Source: Cyanobacteriota bacterium
GTDB lineage: Bacteria > Cyanobacteriota > Cyanobacteriia > Phormidesmidales > Phormidesmidaceae
Reading direction: 5' to 3'
Assembly: GCA_027483425.1 (NCBI GenBank)
Contig: JAIXUR010000301.1
Span: 1-14,630, forward strand
DNA length: 14,630 nucleotides
Part shown: in pieces, positions 1 through 6,827 of the stretch
Layout: each line of letters opens with the position of its first letter
Position numbering within the stretch: the stretch's first letter is position 1
Translations under genes and position numbers: made by a program
Notes under the pieces: model-generated
What the model was told of the DNA's origin: nothing
The model's database searches: none
What the model saw: the letters and a program-made list of their open reading frames with translations, nothing else

Positions 1-1213
1 CCTCCAGGGTATCCGATGGGTTGACCACCTGCCCCTGGTTCATCACCAGGGTTAGCAGGGCCTGCTCCCCAGGGGCGGCGGATTCGGTGGCTAGCCCCAG
101 GCGATCGCCCATCGCCAGGCCGTCTTGGTAGCGCCGAAAAATTTGCTTGCGCCCCGGCAGTGTGGCCTTATGGTCAGACTCCTTCATCACCGGACGACCC
201 TCTAGTTCAACCAATTTATACACCCCGTTGACCGGAGCCCCAGTGACCAGCTTCGTGCCCAGCCCGTAGCCGTCGATGGCAGCCCCCGCCCGCTGCAGCC
301 GAGCAATTTCAAACTCGTCCAGGTCACCACTGGCTAGAATTTTGACCCCAGGCAGGCGCGATCGCACCGCCCTTGACAACTCCACTAAATCCCCCGAGTC
401 AAGGCGCACTGCCGTTACCTGGGTTTTTCCGGCGGCCACCTGGGCCGCCAGGCGGTCTGCCGCCGCCACGGTGTCGTAGGTGTCAATCAGCAGAGTGGCC
501 CCAGGAAAATACCGTTGAAAGACCCTAAAGGCGTCGTCTTCGCTGCCCTCCAGGGTGGTAAATGCCATCACCAGGGCGTGGGCCATCGTACCCGCAGGCC
601 TGCGCCCCAGCTGTACCGCCGCCAGCACATTAGAGGTTTCATCCAGCCCCGCGGCCAGGGCGGCCCTCGCTGCCCACAGGGCTCCCTGGGGGCTAAAGGC
701 ACGCCGGGTTCCAAACTCGAGCAGCGTGATCCCAGGCCCCACCAGATCGCGCAGGCGGGCGGCGCGGGTGGCAATCAGGGTTTGGTAGTTGAGGGTATTG
801 AGCAGATAGGTCTCGACCAGTTGAGCCTGCCACAGCGGGGCTTCAACCCGCAGCAGCGGTTCATTGGCAAACACAGCGGTGCCTTCCGGTACCGCCCACA
901 GTTGGCCGGTAAACCCGCCCGACTCCAGGCGCTGCCAAAACCCATCGGGAGCTTGGTCAAACAGCCCGGTCTGCCGCAGAGCCGCCAGGTGCGCCGCCGA
1001 AAAGCGGAGCTGGGTCAGGTACTCGATCGCCTGAGCCAGCCCCATGGCCACCAGATAGCCGTAGCCCTGGGGCAGGCGGCGGGTAAACAATTCAAAACTG
1101 GCCCAGCGATCGGCAATCCCTTCGCCCACGTAGCAGCTAGCCATGGTGAATTGGTACAGATCGGTCAGCAGACCATAGTCGTCAGGGGTAGCCAACAGGG
1201 CTGGATCAGTCAT
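1..1213 (-). CDS. pncB: Nicotinate phosphoribosyltransferase, C-terminus cut by window edge
   Basis: Converts nicotinate, PRPP and ATP to nicotinate mononucleotide in the cytosol, the entry step of NAD salvage (Preiss-Handler route). About 404 codons are visible and the frame is open to base 1, so the C-terminus lies off the left edge; the family usually runs about 430-480 residues. Family landmarks seen: N-terminal LLTDLYQFTM (residues 15-24), EGTAVFANEPLLRV (110-123), LEFGTRRA (165-172), a TSNVLA stretch (193-198), GTMAHALVMAF (208-218) whose His212 matches the autophosphorylated histidine of the family, and VRLDSGDL. The ATG at 1213 is chosen because an in-frame TAA lies just upstream and no other ATG precedes it. 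There is no strong Shine-Dalgarno. It is transcribed leftward, divergent from the small gene at 1605. A long open frame on the opposite strand (515-1267) is its shadow. Function is confident. Confidence 0.95.
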   Translation of the reverse strand, partial: MTDPALLATPDDYGLLTDLYQFTMASCYVGEGIADRWASFELFTRRLPQGYGYLVAMGLAQAIEYLTQLRFSAAHLAALRQTGLFDQAPDGFWQRLESGGFTGQLWAVPEGTAVFANEPLLRVEAPLWQAQLVETYLLNTLNYQTLIATRAARLRDLVGPGITLLEFGTRRAFSPQGALWAARAALAAGLDETSNVLAAVQLGRRPAGTMAHALVMAFTTLEGSEDDAFRVFQRYFPGATLLIDTYDTVAAADRLAAQVAAGKTQVTAVRLDSGDLVELSRAVRSRLPGVKILASGDLDEFEIARLQRAGAAIDGYGLGTKLVTGAPVNGVYKLVELEGRPVMKESDHKATLPGRKQIFRRYQDGLAMGDRLGLATESAAPGEQALLTLVMNQGQVVNPSDTLE

Positions 1214-1604
1214 GGCATCAGCGCGCCCATTTTAGTTATTCATACCATAATCCCGTTATACCCCTGATTACAGCCCTGGGACTGGTCTAGCTACCATTTT
1301 GGCAGCCCTTGGCCTTGAACTAGACGGGGTGTGATGGCGGCGGCAAACGCTTCAAAATCTGTCACAGGGCTGATGTTGAGCCCCTGTCTTGCCCTCTATC
1401 GTCCATGGGTACTGGTTTAGAACAACCCTGGTTCGGCATCGGCGCTAGAGCCAGGAATCACACCTAAATGAACCAACGGCCAGCTATTGGTTCGGAGCAC
1501 CGCCCTTGGAGTACCGCTGCTGGACTCTGGGCTGTCACACAAAGCGCCCAAACAGCACTGACTGAGTAAGCACAGACAACCACAACATGACTGGGAGGAT
1601 AGCG
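1214..1604. other. Intergenic region between divergent genes
   Basis: This 391-base gap separates pncB (leftward) from the 1605 gene (rightward), so it should hold both promoters. I see no convincing -35/-10 pair, tRNA or conserved small RNA. The one local structure is an imperfect hairpin at 1365-1386, CAGGGCT against AGCCCCTG with one bulged C, without a T-tract. No coding potential is apparent. Confidence 0.5.
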
Positions 1605-1844
1605 ATGAATCTGACCCACACGCTAGAACTGTTCGATACCCCCAAGCCCGCCCGCGTAGATTGTTCCATTACCGCCCAAGATAAAGGGCGCGTATTTTAT
1701 GAGGGCACCTACTGGCCAGCCCAGCTCTATCCGGCGGTGGTCGGGGCCACCTACGCCCTAGCTCCCTCGAGCTGGGTGACGGTGATTGGTCGTCGGGGGC
1801 TGACGTTACTGGTATCTCCGCCGATCGCGGCGTCCTACGCCTGA
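1605..1844 (+). CDS. Small NfeD C-terminal-like (OB-fold) protein, 79 aa
   Basis: Short soluble protein without a membrane segment. The pattern GRVFYEGTYWPAQLYP (about residues 28-43), followed by SSWVTVIGRRGLTLLVSPP (about 55-73), resembles the beta-barrel OB-fold domain at the C-terminus of NfeD-family proteins, where a WxA motif and a V-x-GLTLxV strand recur. NfeD proteins act with membrane stomatin-like partners; a stand-alone barrel of this kind has no defined role that I know. An upstream in-frame ATG at 1587 exists, but 1605 is preferred because GGGAGG ends 6 bases before it, one of the clearest ribosome binding sites in the window. A hairpin terminator follows directly, so it is probably monocistronic. 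Family placement is by motif memory only. Confidence 0.75.
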   Translation: MNLTHTLELFDTPKPARVDCSITAQDKGRVFYEGTYWPAQLYPAVVGATYALAPSSWVTVIGRRGLTLLVSPPIAASYA

Positions 1845-1849
1845 GCAAC

Positions 1850-1880
1850 TGGGTTGACCAACCCGGTCAACCCAATCTTT
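1850..1880 (+). terminator. Hairpin terminator after the NfeD-like gene
   Basis: GGGTTGACC (1851-1859) and GGTCAACCC (1865-1873) form a perfect 9-bp stem with loop AACCC, extended by a T1850-A1874 pair. The hairpin begins 6 bases after the stop codon. The following AATCTTT is a weak T-tract, so termination efficiency is uncertain. Confidence 0.6.
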
Positions 1881-1991
1881 GGCGATCGCCCCGGCAAACC
1901 CGTATTTTCTGTAAAAATCCCTGGGAATTCAGCGAAAACATCTATGATTAGAGTGGTTGTACCTACTCTTTACTCCGACCACCCTTGACCT

Positions 1992-3125
1992 ATGGATAGC
2001 CTGGCCCAAAGCCTTGTTTGGCTGGCTTGGGAATCTTACCCAGCGGCGGATAGTTCTCTGGCGGTGCCACCACCGCAGGCTGGAGGGCAGAGTAGTTTGC
2101 CTGCTCCAGTGGCGGGGCCAGCGGTGGCGATCATGGCGGGGGCGCTGATCCTTGGCAGTAGTCTAGGTTCACCAGCCTGGGCCAACACCTCCCGCTGGGG
2201 CCAGACCATCTACGTCAACACCCCCGAGGGCTATGCCCTCAATGTGCGCTGGGGGCCCGGTACTAACACCGGTATCTATCGCCGGGTGCGCCGGGGCAGC
2301 TCTCTGGAGGTCTCTGGCGCGCGCCGCAATGGCTGGGTGCAGTTGGTGGATAAGACCTGGGTAGCGGGCAACTTGGTGAGCGGATCCCCTGTGCCTGGGG
2401 CCGGGCCTACCACACCTTCAGACAATAACCTGGCAACGGTGGTCACCCCGCAAAACTTTGCCCTCAACATTCGCAATGGCCCCGGTGTCAACTACCGCAT
2501 TGTGGGGCAATTTCTCAACGGTAGCCGAATTTCACTGACTGGGCGGTTCAATGGCATCTGGGCCCAGCTGCCCAATGGCACCTGGGTCGATAGCACCCAC
2601 CTGCAATACCGTGGCGGCGTCCAGATTCCAACCCAGCTCCCCGCCCCTATCAATAACCCCCAGGCCGACGTAATCGAGCTGCAGCGTCTGCTGCGTCAGG
2701 CGGGCTTTTTGCCGGCCAACTTTATTGTTAATGGCATCTACGATGCAACGACTCAGGCGGCCGTACGCGAATTCCAGCGGGTCAACGGGCTGCCCGTCAC
2801 CGGCACGGTGGATGCCGCCACCTGGAATAAGCTCTACCAGGTGACGGCTCCAAAACCCACCCCCACTCCTACCCCCACTCCCACTTTCAACCCCATTCCC
2901 ACTCCCACCCCTACTCCCACTCCCCCCGTCACTGACAATCGCCAGAGGCGAGTGGTCACCGATGGCGAACCGACCTCTGTATTTAGTGGCCCTGGCACTG
3001 AGTTTGACTTTGTGAGAAGCGTGCCCAATGGTGCGATCGTGACCATTACCGGTCGCACTTCCGGAAACTGGTCAGAGCTGCTTGAAGGGGGTTGGATCTT
3101 TACTCTCTGGCTAGAGCCGATGTAG
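1992..3125 (+). CDS. Exported protein with three SH3b domains and a peptidoglycan-binding domain
   Basis: Predicted cell-envelope protein of 377 residues that probably binds peptidoglycan; no catalytic domain is visible. Order: a 40-residue Ala/Pro-rich N-terminus, hydrophobic segment about 41-60, and a likely signal-peptidase site PAWA-N at 61-65. SH3b-1 spans about 72-130 (ALNVRWGPG, GWVQL, TWVAG). SH3b-2 spans about 148-206 (ALNIRNGPGVNYRIVG, IWAQL, TWVDSTHL). A PG_binding_1-type helical domain spans about 224-284 (VIELQRLLRQAGF, then NGIYDATTQAAVREFQ, then LPVTGTVDAATW). A Pro-Thr linker follows (286-312), then a third, more divergent SH3b at about 320-377 (VFSGPGTEFDFV, NWSEL). The ATG at 1992 has no obvious SD. 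A TATGAT at 1943-1948 could be the -10. An alternative start is Met48 (2133), which would leave a short signal peptide lacking a basic n-region. I see no convincing terminator after it. Confidence 0.85.
   Translation: MDSLAQSLVWLAWESYPAADSSLAVPPPQAGGQSSLPAPVAGPAVAIMAGALILGSSLGSPAWANTSRWGQTIYVNTPEGYALNVRWGPGTNTGIYRRVRRGSSLEVSGARRNGWVQLVDKTWVAGNLVSGSPVPGAGPTTPSDNNLATVVTPQNFALNIRNGPGVNYRIVGQFLNGSRISLTGRFNGIWAQLPNGTWVDSTHLQYRGGVQIPTQLPAPINNPQADVIELQRLLRQAGFLPANFIVNGIYDATTQAAVREFQRVNGLPVTGTVDAATWNKLYQVTAPKPTPTPTPTPTFNPIPTPTPTPTPPVTDNRQRRVVTDGEPTSVFSGPGTEFDFVRSVPNGAIVTITGRTSGNWSELLEGGWIFTLWLEPM
2856..2927 (+). repeat. CCCACT-type tandem hexamer repeat encoding a Pro-Thr linker
   Basis: Near-perfect repetition of CCCAC(T/C) units inside the SH3b/PGBD gene encodes alternating Pro-Thr residues (289-312), interrupted once by FNPIP. 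It forms an extended flexible spacer between the peptidoglycan-binding domain and the third SH3b. Such tracts are prone to slippage in whole units, so linker length may vary among strains. Confidence 0.85.
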
Positions 3126-3206
3126 GCGTGTTCCAGTCCATGACTTGCCCCTACGGGGTTGGAGGTTCTGGCAGTTTGGGACTATTTAAATTTTGAAAGG
3201 CCCTAG

Positions 3207-3359
3207 ATGAAATCCTCTGGTCGTGGCGTTGCAAGTAGTCTGTTATTTGCAATGGCAATGCCAAGCAGGCTCGGTCTACTCCCAGCCGTCCTGATTGGTG
3301 CAGCCTTTGACCTGGCTGCCTCTGCAATGGCAGAAGTTTTTCATGGTACTTCATCATAG
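3207..3359 (+). CDS. Possible 50-residue signal-peptide-like small protein
   Basis: Unrecognised. ATG at 3207 has GAAAGG at 3195-3200 as a plausible SD with a 6-base gap, and the frame closes with TAG at 3357-3359. The product begins MKSSGRG (basic n-region), continues with hydrophobic stretches at about 8-18 and 22-34, and contains ASAMA-E (38-43), a fair signal-peptidase I site. That would leave only about 8 mature residues. It could be a tiny membrane peptide, the remnant 5' end of a decayed secreted-protein gene, or chance. A 68-residue frame on the other strand covers the same bases. No homology basis is available, so confidence is low. Confidence 0.25.
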   Translation: MKSSGRGVASSLLFAMAMPSRLGLLPAVLIGAAFDLAASAMAEVFHGTSS

Positions 3360-3482
3360 ATTTAATTCAATGGTGAGGCAATGCTCATAGACAAAAATCA
3401 GGAAAAACTGATAACCCTTGCGCTACATGGGTTTAAGTACCTCTGTGATGCTACGGAACCCCTCTCGGCCTGCCTTAACAAC

Positions 3483-3519
3483 TTGTGACTTCATAACGTT
3501 ATGTGTATAACAACACATA
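3483..3519 (+). promoter_or_regulatory. Sigma70-like promoter overlapped by two dyad operators
   Basis: TTGTGA (3483-3488, 4 of 6 to the -35 consensus) and TATAAC (3506-3511, 5 of 6 to the -10) are separated by exactly 17 bases. The perfect 12-bp palindrome CATAACGTTATG (3492-3503) fills the spacer. A second perfect dyad, TATGTGT-N6-ACACATA (3500-3519), straddles the -10 and has the geometry of CRP-family sites (TGTGA-N6-TCACA), with one mismatch per half. The expected start of transcription is near 3518, giving a leader of about 150 bases to the GTG at 3669. No NtcA consensus (GTA-N8-TAC) is present. The sequence is direct; regulator identity is inference. Confidence 0.5.
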
Positions 3520-3668
3520 GACAAAGCCTGGGGCCAGCCATAGATTTTCTTGGCCGACCCCAAGTGGATCGTCTCAAGGACGATGCTCTAAAGATTCGAC
3601 GGTTGACCGCTGTGGCTGACCCCAACGGATCTGGTTAATTGGGTCGGCAACGCTGAGGGAACCTTACA
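3518..3668 (+). promoter_or_regulatory. Possibly structured 5' leader of the 3669 gene
   Basis: Two imperfect direct repeats, TGGCCGACCCCAA (3551-3563) and TGGCTGACCCCAA (3613-3625), are both nearly complementary to GGGGCCAGCCA (3530-3540): 9 of 11 and 10 of 11 pairs. GGGTCGGC (3641-3648), just before the SD GAGGGA (3655-3660), is fully complementary to 3553-3560 and, with one G-U pair, to 3615-3622. These pairings compete with one another, as in an attenuator or riboswitch-like leader. It could also be an independent small RNA or chance complementarity; no known riboswitch class is recognised. Confidence 0.3.
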
Positions 3669-4085
3669 GTGCTTAACGAGACCGTGTTCGATGAGACCAT
3701 GCCCGAGGAGATCGGGCTGAACAAGGCCACGACGTTTTCCGTGGTTTGGTCATCTGCTCAAACCGCAGTCTTGAGGCTGTTTCAGATCATAGATATACGG
3801 TTGGCCCTACTGATGGGTCTGGCGGCCTTTATGCTGGCCGTGGGGTTTGACTCGTCGGGTCACCCGGCGGCGGCGGCCGACCTGGTGACTCGCTCGTCCC
3901 CAGTGCCTGTGAAGCTTGCCTCGGCCCCCTCTAGCCCTGGGCGGGAAACAGGGGAGCCCTGGGCTAGCGAGGGTTCTCTGGCGACCTCCCGTCACCTGCG
4001 CTACGGTGGCTTGACCAGGGCCATAATTACCCACAGCCATCTCACCGATGCCCACTTCTTGACCGATCTGCCCGCCCAGCGGTAG
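3669..4085 (+). CDS. Unrecognised single-pass membrane or secreted protein, 138 aa
   Basis: I do not recognise a family. The N-terminal 42 residues are polar to mildly amphipathic. A hydrophobic segment (about 44-60, RLALLMGLAAFMLAVGF) is followed by HPAAAA-D (65-71), which could be a signal-peptidase site or simply the exit of a membrane anchor. The remaining 68 residues are Ser/Pro-rich, then end in THSHLTDAHFL (121-131), a short His/Asp-rich stretch that might bind metal; that is speculation. There are no cysteines. The start is GTG with GAGGGA 8 bases upstream, and an in-frame ATG lies at residue 11. It is preceded by the promoter and leader described above and followed 191 bases later by argZ on the same strand. 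GC content returns to the genome level here, unlike the AT-rich leader. Confidence 0.6.
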   Translation: MLNETVFDETMPEEIGLNKATTFSVVWSSAQTAVLRLFQIIDIRLALLMGLAAFMLAVGFDSSGHPAAAADLVTRSSPVPVKLASAPSSPGRETGEPWASEGSLATSRHLRYGGLTRAIITHSHLTDAHFLTDLPAQR

Positions 4086-4276
4086 CCGGTTTCCCTGGGG
4101 TCGCCAACTTTAGTTAGGCCTAATCTCTGGGAGTCATGACAACTGAATCATCTGACGGCGCTGAGGGCTTAAAATATTACGTTGGCTCCAGCGCTATTTA
4201 ATTCCTACCCGTTGGGATCATCCCCGCTGTTGCCCGGCTCGATCGCTCTAATTTTCCTTCACGTCAATCTCTTCCT

Positions 4277-6376
4277 ATGACCTCCTCCATTCGCTTTCTC
4301 ATGTGCGCCCCCCACCACTACGAGGTGGACTATGTGATCAACCCCTGGATGGAGGGCAACATTCACCGTGCATCCCTGGCGACGGCCCAAGAGCAGTGGC
4401 AGAATCTTTACCAAATCATTGCCGATCGCGCCGATGTTGATCTGGTCAAGCCCCAGCAGGGCTGGCCTGATATGGTGTTCACCGCCAACGCCGGGCTGAT
4501 CTTGGGCAATCAGGTGGTGCTGAGTCGCTTTCTCCACCCCGAACGCCAGGGCGAAGAGCCCTTCTTCAAAGACTGGTTTGAGTCCCAGGGGCACCAGGTG
4601 TTTACCCTGCCGGCAGAACTGCCCTTTGAGGGGGCTGGCGATGCCCTGCTGGATCGTGAAGGGCGCTGGCTGTGGGCAGGCTACGGCTTCCGCACCGAGC
4701 TCGATTCCCACGGGCTGGTGGCCCAGTGGCTGAATATTGAGGTGCTGTCGCTGCACCTGATGGACGAGCGCTTTTACCACCTGGATACCTGCTTTTGCCC
4801 CCTGACCGGCGGCTACCTGCTCTACTATCCCCCCGCCTTTGACGCCTACTCCAACCGGCTGATCGAGCTGCGGGTGCCCCCCGAAAAGCGCATTGCCATT
4901 GACGAGCCCGACGCCATTACCTTTGCCTGCAATGCCGTCAATATCGATCGCATTGTGATCATGAATAAGGCCAGCACCGAGCTAAAAGAGCGGATGGCGG
5001 CAGTGGGCTTTGAGGTGGTCGAAACCCCCCTCACTGAGTTTCTAAAGGCGGGGGGAGCCGCCAAATGCCTCACCCTACGTGTGACCGAGCCCCTGCACCC
5101 CGAACCCGCTCGGGAAGGGCTGCTGTCTCGCACCGTGACCATGACCGGCCACCTGCTGGACTCGGGCCTGGTCAGCCGGGCTTTGGATCTGGTGATGGAG
5201 GGCGGCGGTAGCTTCCAGGTGCTCAACTTTGACCTGGGTGCCCAGCGCCAAAGCACCTCTTCCGCCGACATTCGGGTGTCGGCCCCCAGCCATGAAATCA
5301 TGGATGAAATCATGGCCCAGCTGATTGACCTGGGTGCCGTGGCCCTGCCCACAGAGCAGCAGGATGCCCGTCTGGTGACGATTACCCAGGCTGGGGTCGC
5401 CCCCGATGATTTCTACAGCTCTACGATCTACCCCACGGAGGTGCGGGTGCAGGGGCAATGGGTGCGGGTACATAACCAGCGTATGGACGGTGTCGTAGTA
5501 ATAGCCGACTCCCCCGTAGCCACCTGCAAGCTGCTGCGTGACCTACAGGTGGGCGACCAGGTAATTGTTGGTTACGACGGCATTCGCAGTGTGCGCAGCA
5601 CCACCGATCGCAGCCGGGTTGCCCCCCAGGCCGAAGAATTTAGCTTTATGGGTTCCGGTGTGTCCAGTGAGCGCCGGGTTGAGCTGATTGTGGAACAGGT
5701 CGCCTGGGAACTGCGCCGTCTACGCGATCAGGGCGGGCGGGTGGCCGTGGTGGCCGGCCCGGTCGTGATCCACACCGGCGGCGGCAACCACCTGTCTCGG
5801 CTGATTCGTGAGGGCTATGTGCAGGCGCTGCTGGGGGGCAATGCGATCGCCGTCCACGACATTGAGCAGGCCATGCTGGGCACCTCCCTGGGCGTCGATA
5901 TGAACCAGGGCACCTCGGTGCGCGGTGGCCACCGCCATCATTTGCGAGCGATTAACTCGATTCGCCGCTGTGGCAGCATCGCCAATGCCGTTGACCAGGG
6001 CGTGTTGACCCGTGGCGTGCTGTACGAGTGTGTTAAGAACAATGTGCCCTTTTCCCTGGCGGGTTCCATTCGTGACGATGGCCCCCTGCCCGACACCAAA
6101 ATGGATCTGCTTGAGGCCCAGGCCGACTACGCCCGCCTAATCGAGGGCTGCGACCTGATTCTCATGCTCTCTACCATGCTCCATGCGATCGGGGTGGGCA
6201 ACATGACCCCCGCCGGGGTGAAGATGGTGTGCGTCGACATCAACCCCGCTGTGGTTACGAAGCTGGCCGATCGCGGCTCCCTGGAGTCTACCGGGGTCGT
6301 CACCGATGTGGGCCTGTTTCTCAGCCTGCTGGTGAAGCAGCTCGATCGCCTCACCCAGCGCCATGTCGTGGTCTAG
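4277..6376 (+). CDS. argZ: Arginine dihydrolase / ornithine cyclodeaminase fusion (ArgZ/AgrE type)
   Basis: Cytosolic enzyme of cyanobacterial arginine catabolism. The N-terminal guanidine-modifying domain hydrolyses arginine to ornithine, CO2 and two NH3. In Anabaena AgrE the C-terminal LOR/SDH-type domain converts ornithine to proline; in Synechocystis ArgZ the dihydrolase drives an ornithine-ammonia cycle. Length is 699 residues, like known members. Domain 1 spans about 1-270. Asn22, Asn71 (TANAG), Arg90, Glu118 in FEGAGD, His168 and catalytic Cys264 (AAKCLTL) fall at the positions I recall for the active site. Domain 2 spans about 280-699, with a Rossmann-like VVAGPVVIHTGGGNH (491-505) and DINPAVVTKLADRG (654-667). 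ATG 4277 follows an in-frame-free region without a strong SD. Upstream, 4086-4276 contains the palindrome TTAGGCCTAA (4114-4123) but no GTA-N8-TAC NtcA box. The gene stands alone and ends in a terminator. Whether this copy forms proline is inferred from architecture. Confidence 0.95.
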   Translation: MTSSIRFLMCAPHHYEVDYVINPWMEGNIHRASLATAQEQWQNLYQIIADRADVDLVKPQQGWPDMVFTANAGLILGNQVVLSRFLHPERQGEEPFFKDWFESQGHQVFTLPAELPFEGAGDALLDREGRWLWAGYGFRTELDSHGLVAQWLNIEVLSLHLMDERFYHLDTCFCPLTGGYLLYYPPAFDAYSNRLIELRVPPEKRIAIDEPDAITFACNAVNIDRIVIMNKASTELKERMAAVGFEVVETPLTEFLKAGGAAKCLTLRVTEPLHPEPAREGLLSRTVTMTGHLLDSGLVSRALDLVMEGGGSFQVLNFDLGAQRQSTSSADIRVSAPSHEIMDEIMAQLIDLGAVALPTEQQDARLVTITQAGVAPDDFYSSTIYPTEVRVQGQWVRVHNQRMDGVVVIADSPVATCKLLRDLQVGDQVIVGYDGIRSVRSTTDRSRVAPQAEEFSFMGSGVSSERRVELIVEQVAWELRRLRDQGGRVAVVAGPVVIHTGGGNHLSRLIREGYVQALLGGNAIAVHDIEQAMLGTSLGVDMNQGTSVRGGHRHHLRAINSIRRCGSIANAVDQGVLTRGVLYECVKNNVPFSLAGSIRDDGPLPDTKMDLLEAQADYARLIEGCDLILMLSTMLHAIGVGNMTPAGVKMVCVDINPAVVTKLADRGSLESTGVVTDVGLFLSLLVKQLDRLTQRHVVV

Positions 6377-6416
6377 GCCCGAGGCCCACCGACCTCGGCG
6401 ATAGACCATACTAGCT

Positions 6417-6470
6417 AGGTATCCCGTAGAGGCAAACAACCATCTGCCCTGCGGGATACCTGTTTTTAAA
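6417..6470 (+). terminator. Rho-independent terminator of argZ
   Basis: AGGTATCCCG (6417-6426) pairs perfectly with CGGGATACCT (6452-6461). Inside the 25-base loop, GGCA (6431-6434) can pair with TGCC (6445-6448). TGTTTTT follows at 6461-6467. It lies about 40 bases after the argZ stop. Confidence 0.85.
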
Positions 6471-6504
6471 GCTGGATTTTGGACGTTGGATTTAATATCA
6501 GCGG

Positions 6505-6735
6505 CTAGGGTTTGCGGCGGGGCGATCGCAGGGGGTTGCCCCCTAGCACCAGCAGCACCAGGGCCGTAGCCACCATGCCAGCGGCGGCACAAAAGGCCAG
6601 CAGCACCCCAAAGGGCATCTCGATCGACTGTAGGGTGATCAGGCGAAACGAAACCGGGGTGGCGTTTTGTACGGCAATAATGGCGATCGCAACCACCCAA
6701 ACAGCGGGCACCACCGCAAACACAAGTCTAATCAT
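6505..6735 (-). CDS. LapA-domain (DUF1049-like) small membrane protein
   Basis: Protein of 76 residues with two predicted membrane helices, about 4-22 and 42-64, and a basic tail ending NPLRSPRRKP. The motif AIIAVQNATPVSF (18-30), then PFGVLLAFCAAAGM (41-54), is the hallmark of the LapA/DUF1049 family. Its E. coli member takes part in lipopolysaccharide export regulation; the role of cyanobacterial homologues is not established. The fuller E. coli version also carries a cytoplasmic coiled coil, absent here. The ATG at 6735 lacks a clear SD. It is divergent from rplI with 92 bases between, and converges on the argZ terminator. Family call is good; biological role unknown. Confidence 0.8.
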   Translation of the reverse strand: MIRLVFAVVPAVWVVAIAIIAVQNATPVSFRLITLQSIEMPFGVLLAFCAAAGMVATALVLLVLGGNPLRSPRRKP

Positions 6736-6770
6736 GGAGCAGTCTCGTCATGGGGTCGTGATCCTAAGGG

Positions 6771-6817
6771 TTGCCAAGAATCAATTCCTTTAGGTAGTAT
6801 AGTCAACTGGGCTATAC
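6771..6817 (+). promoter_or_regulatory. Candidate rplI promoter with a small dyad
   Basis: TTGCCA (6771-6776) and TAGTAT (6795-6800), 18 bases apart, form a reasonable -35/-10 pair. The overlapping TATAGT (6798-6803) is an alternative -10. GTATAG (6797-6802) and CTATAC (6812-6817) form a 6-bp dyad with a 9-base spacer at or near the expected start site, either an operator or a small 5' hairpin. No experimental evidence. Confidence 0.4.
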
Positions 6818-6827
6818 GAGAAAAATC

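Larger units (their letters stand above)
3126..3668. other. AT-rich intergenic region of 543 bases
   Basis: Base composition drops against its neighbours: the row 3361-3420 has 21 G/C of 60, whereas the row 4801-4860 inside argZ has 39. It holds a possible 50-residue ORF (3207-3359), a promoter with overlapping dyads (3483-3519), and a possibly structured leader (3518-3668), each listed separately. Between 3360 and 3480 I see nothing recognisable. A 4-bp CCCC/GGGG hairpin near 3148-3160 is too weak to call a terminator. Confidence 0.6.

Noticed and set aside
515..1267. 250-codon open frame on the plus strand
   Set aside because: It lies antisense to pncB, whose family motifs are unmistakable. 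Its product is low-complexity Gln/Gly/Arg without any domain pattern.
2856..2927. CRISPR-like or mobile repeat
   Set aside because: The short hexamer repeats are in frame within a coding linker with no spacers; they are a Pro-Thr tract.
3151..3357. 68-codon minus-strand frame opposite the small 3207 ORF
   Set aside because: No SD, no recognisable pattern; it ends inside the region after the SH3b gene. Neither strand is well supported, but the plus strand has an SD and a signal-like sequence.
4086..4276. NtcA box or ARG-type operator before argZ
   Set aside because: No GTA-N8-TAC is present. The palindrome TTAGGCCTAA (4114-4123) is short, and a similar 12-mer near 11376 suggests chance.
6137..6700. 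187-codon open frame on the minus strand
   Set aside because: It covers the argZ 3' end, its terminator and the LapA gene in another frame; no family features.
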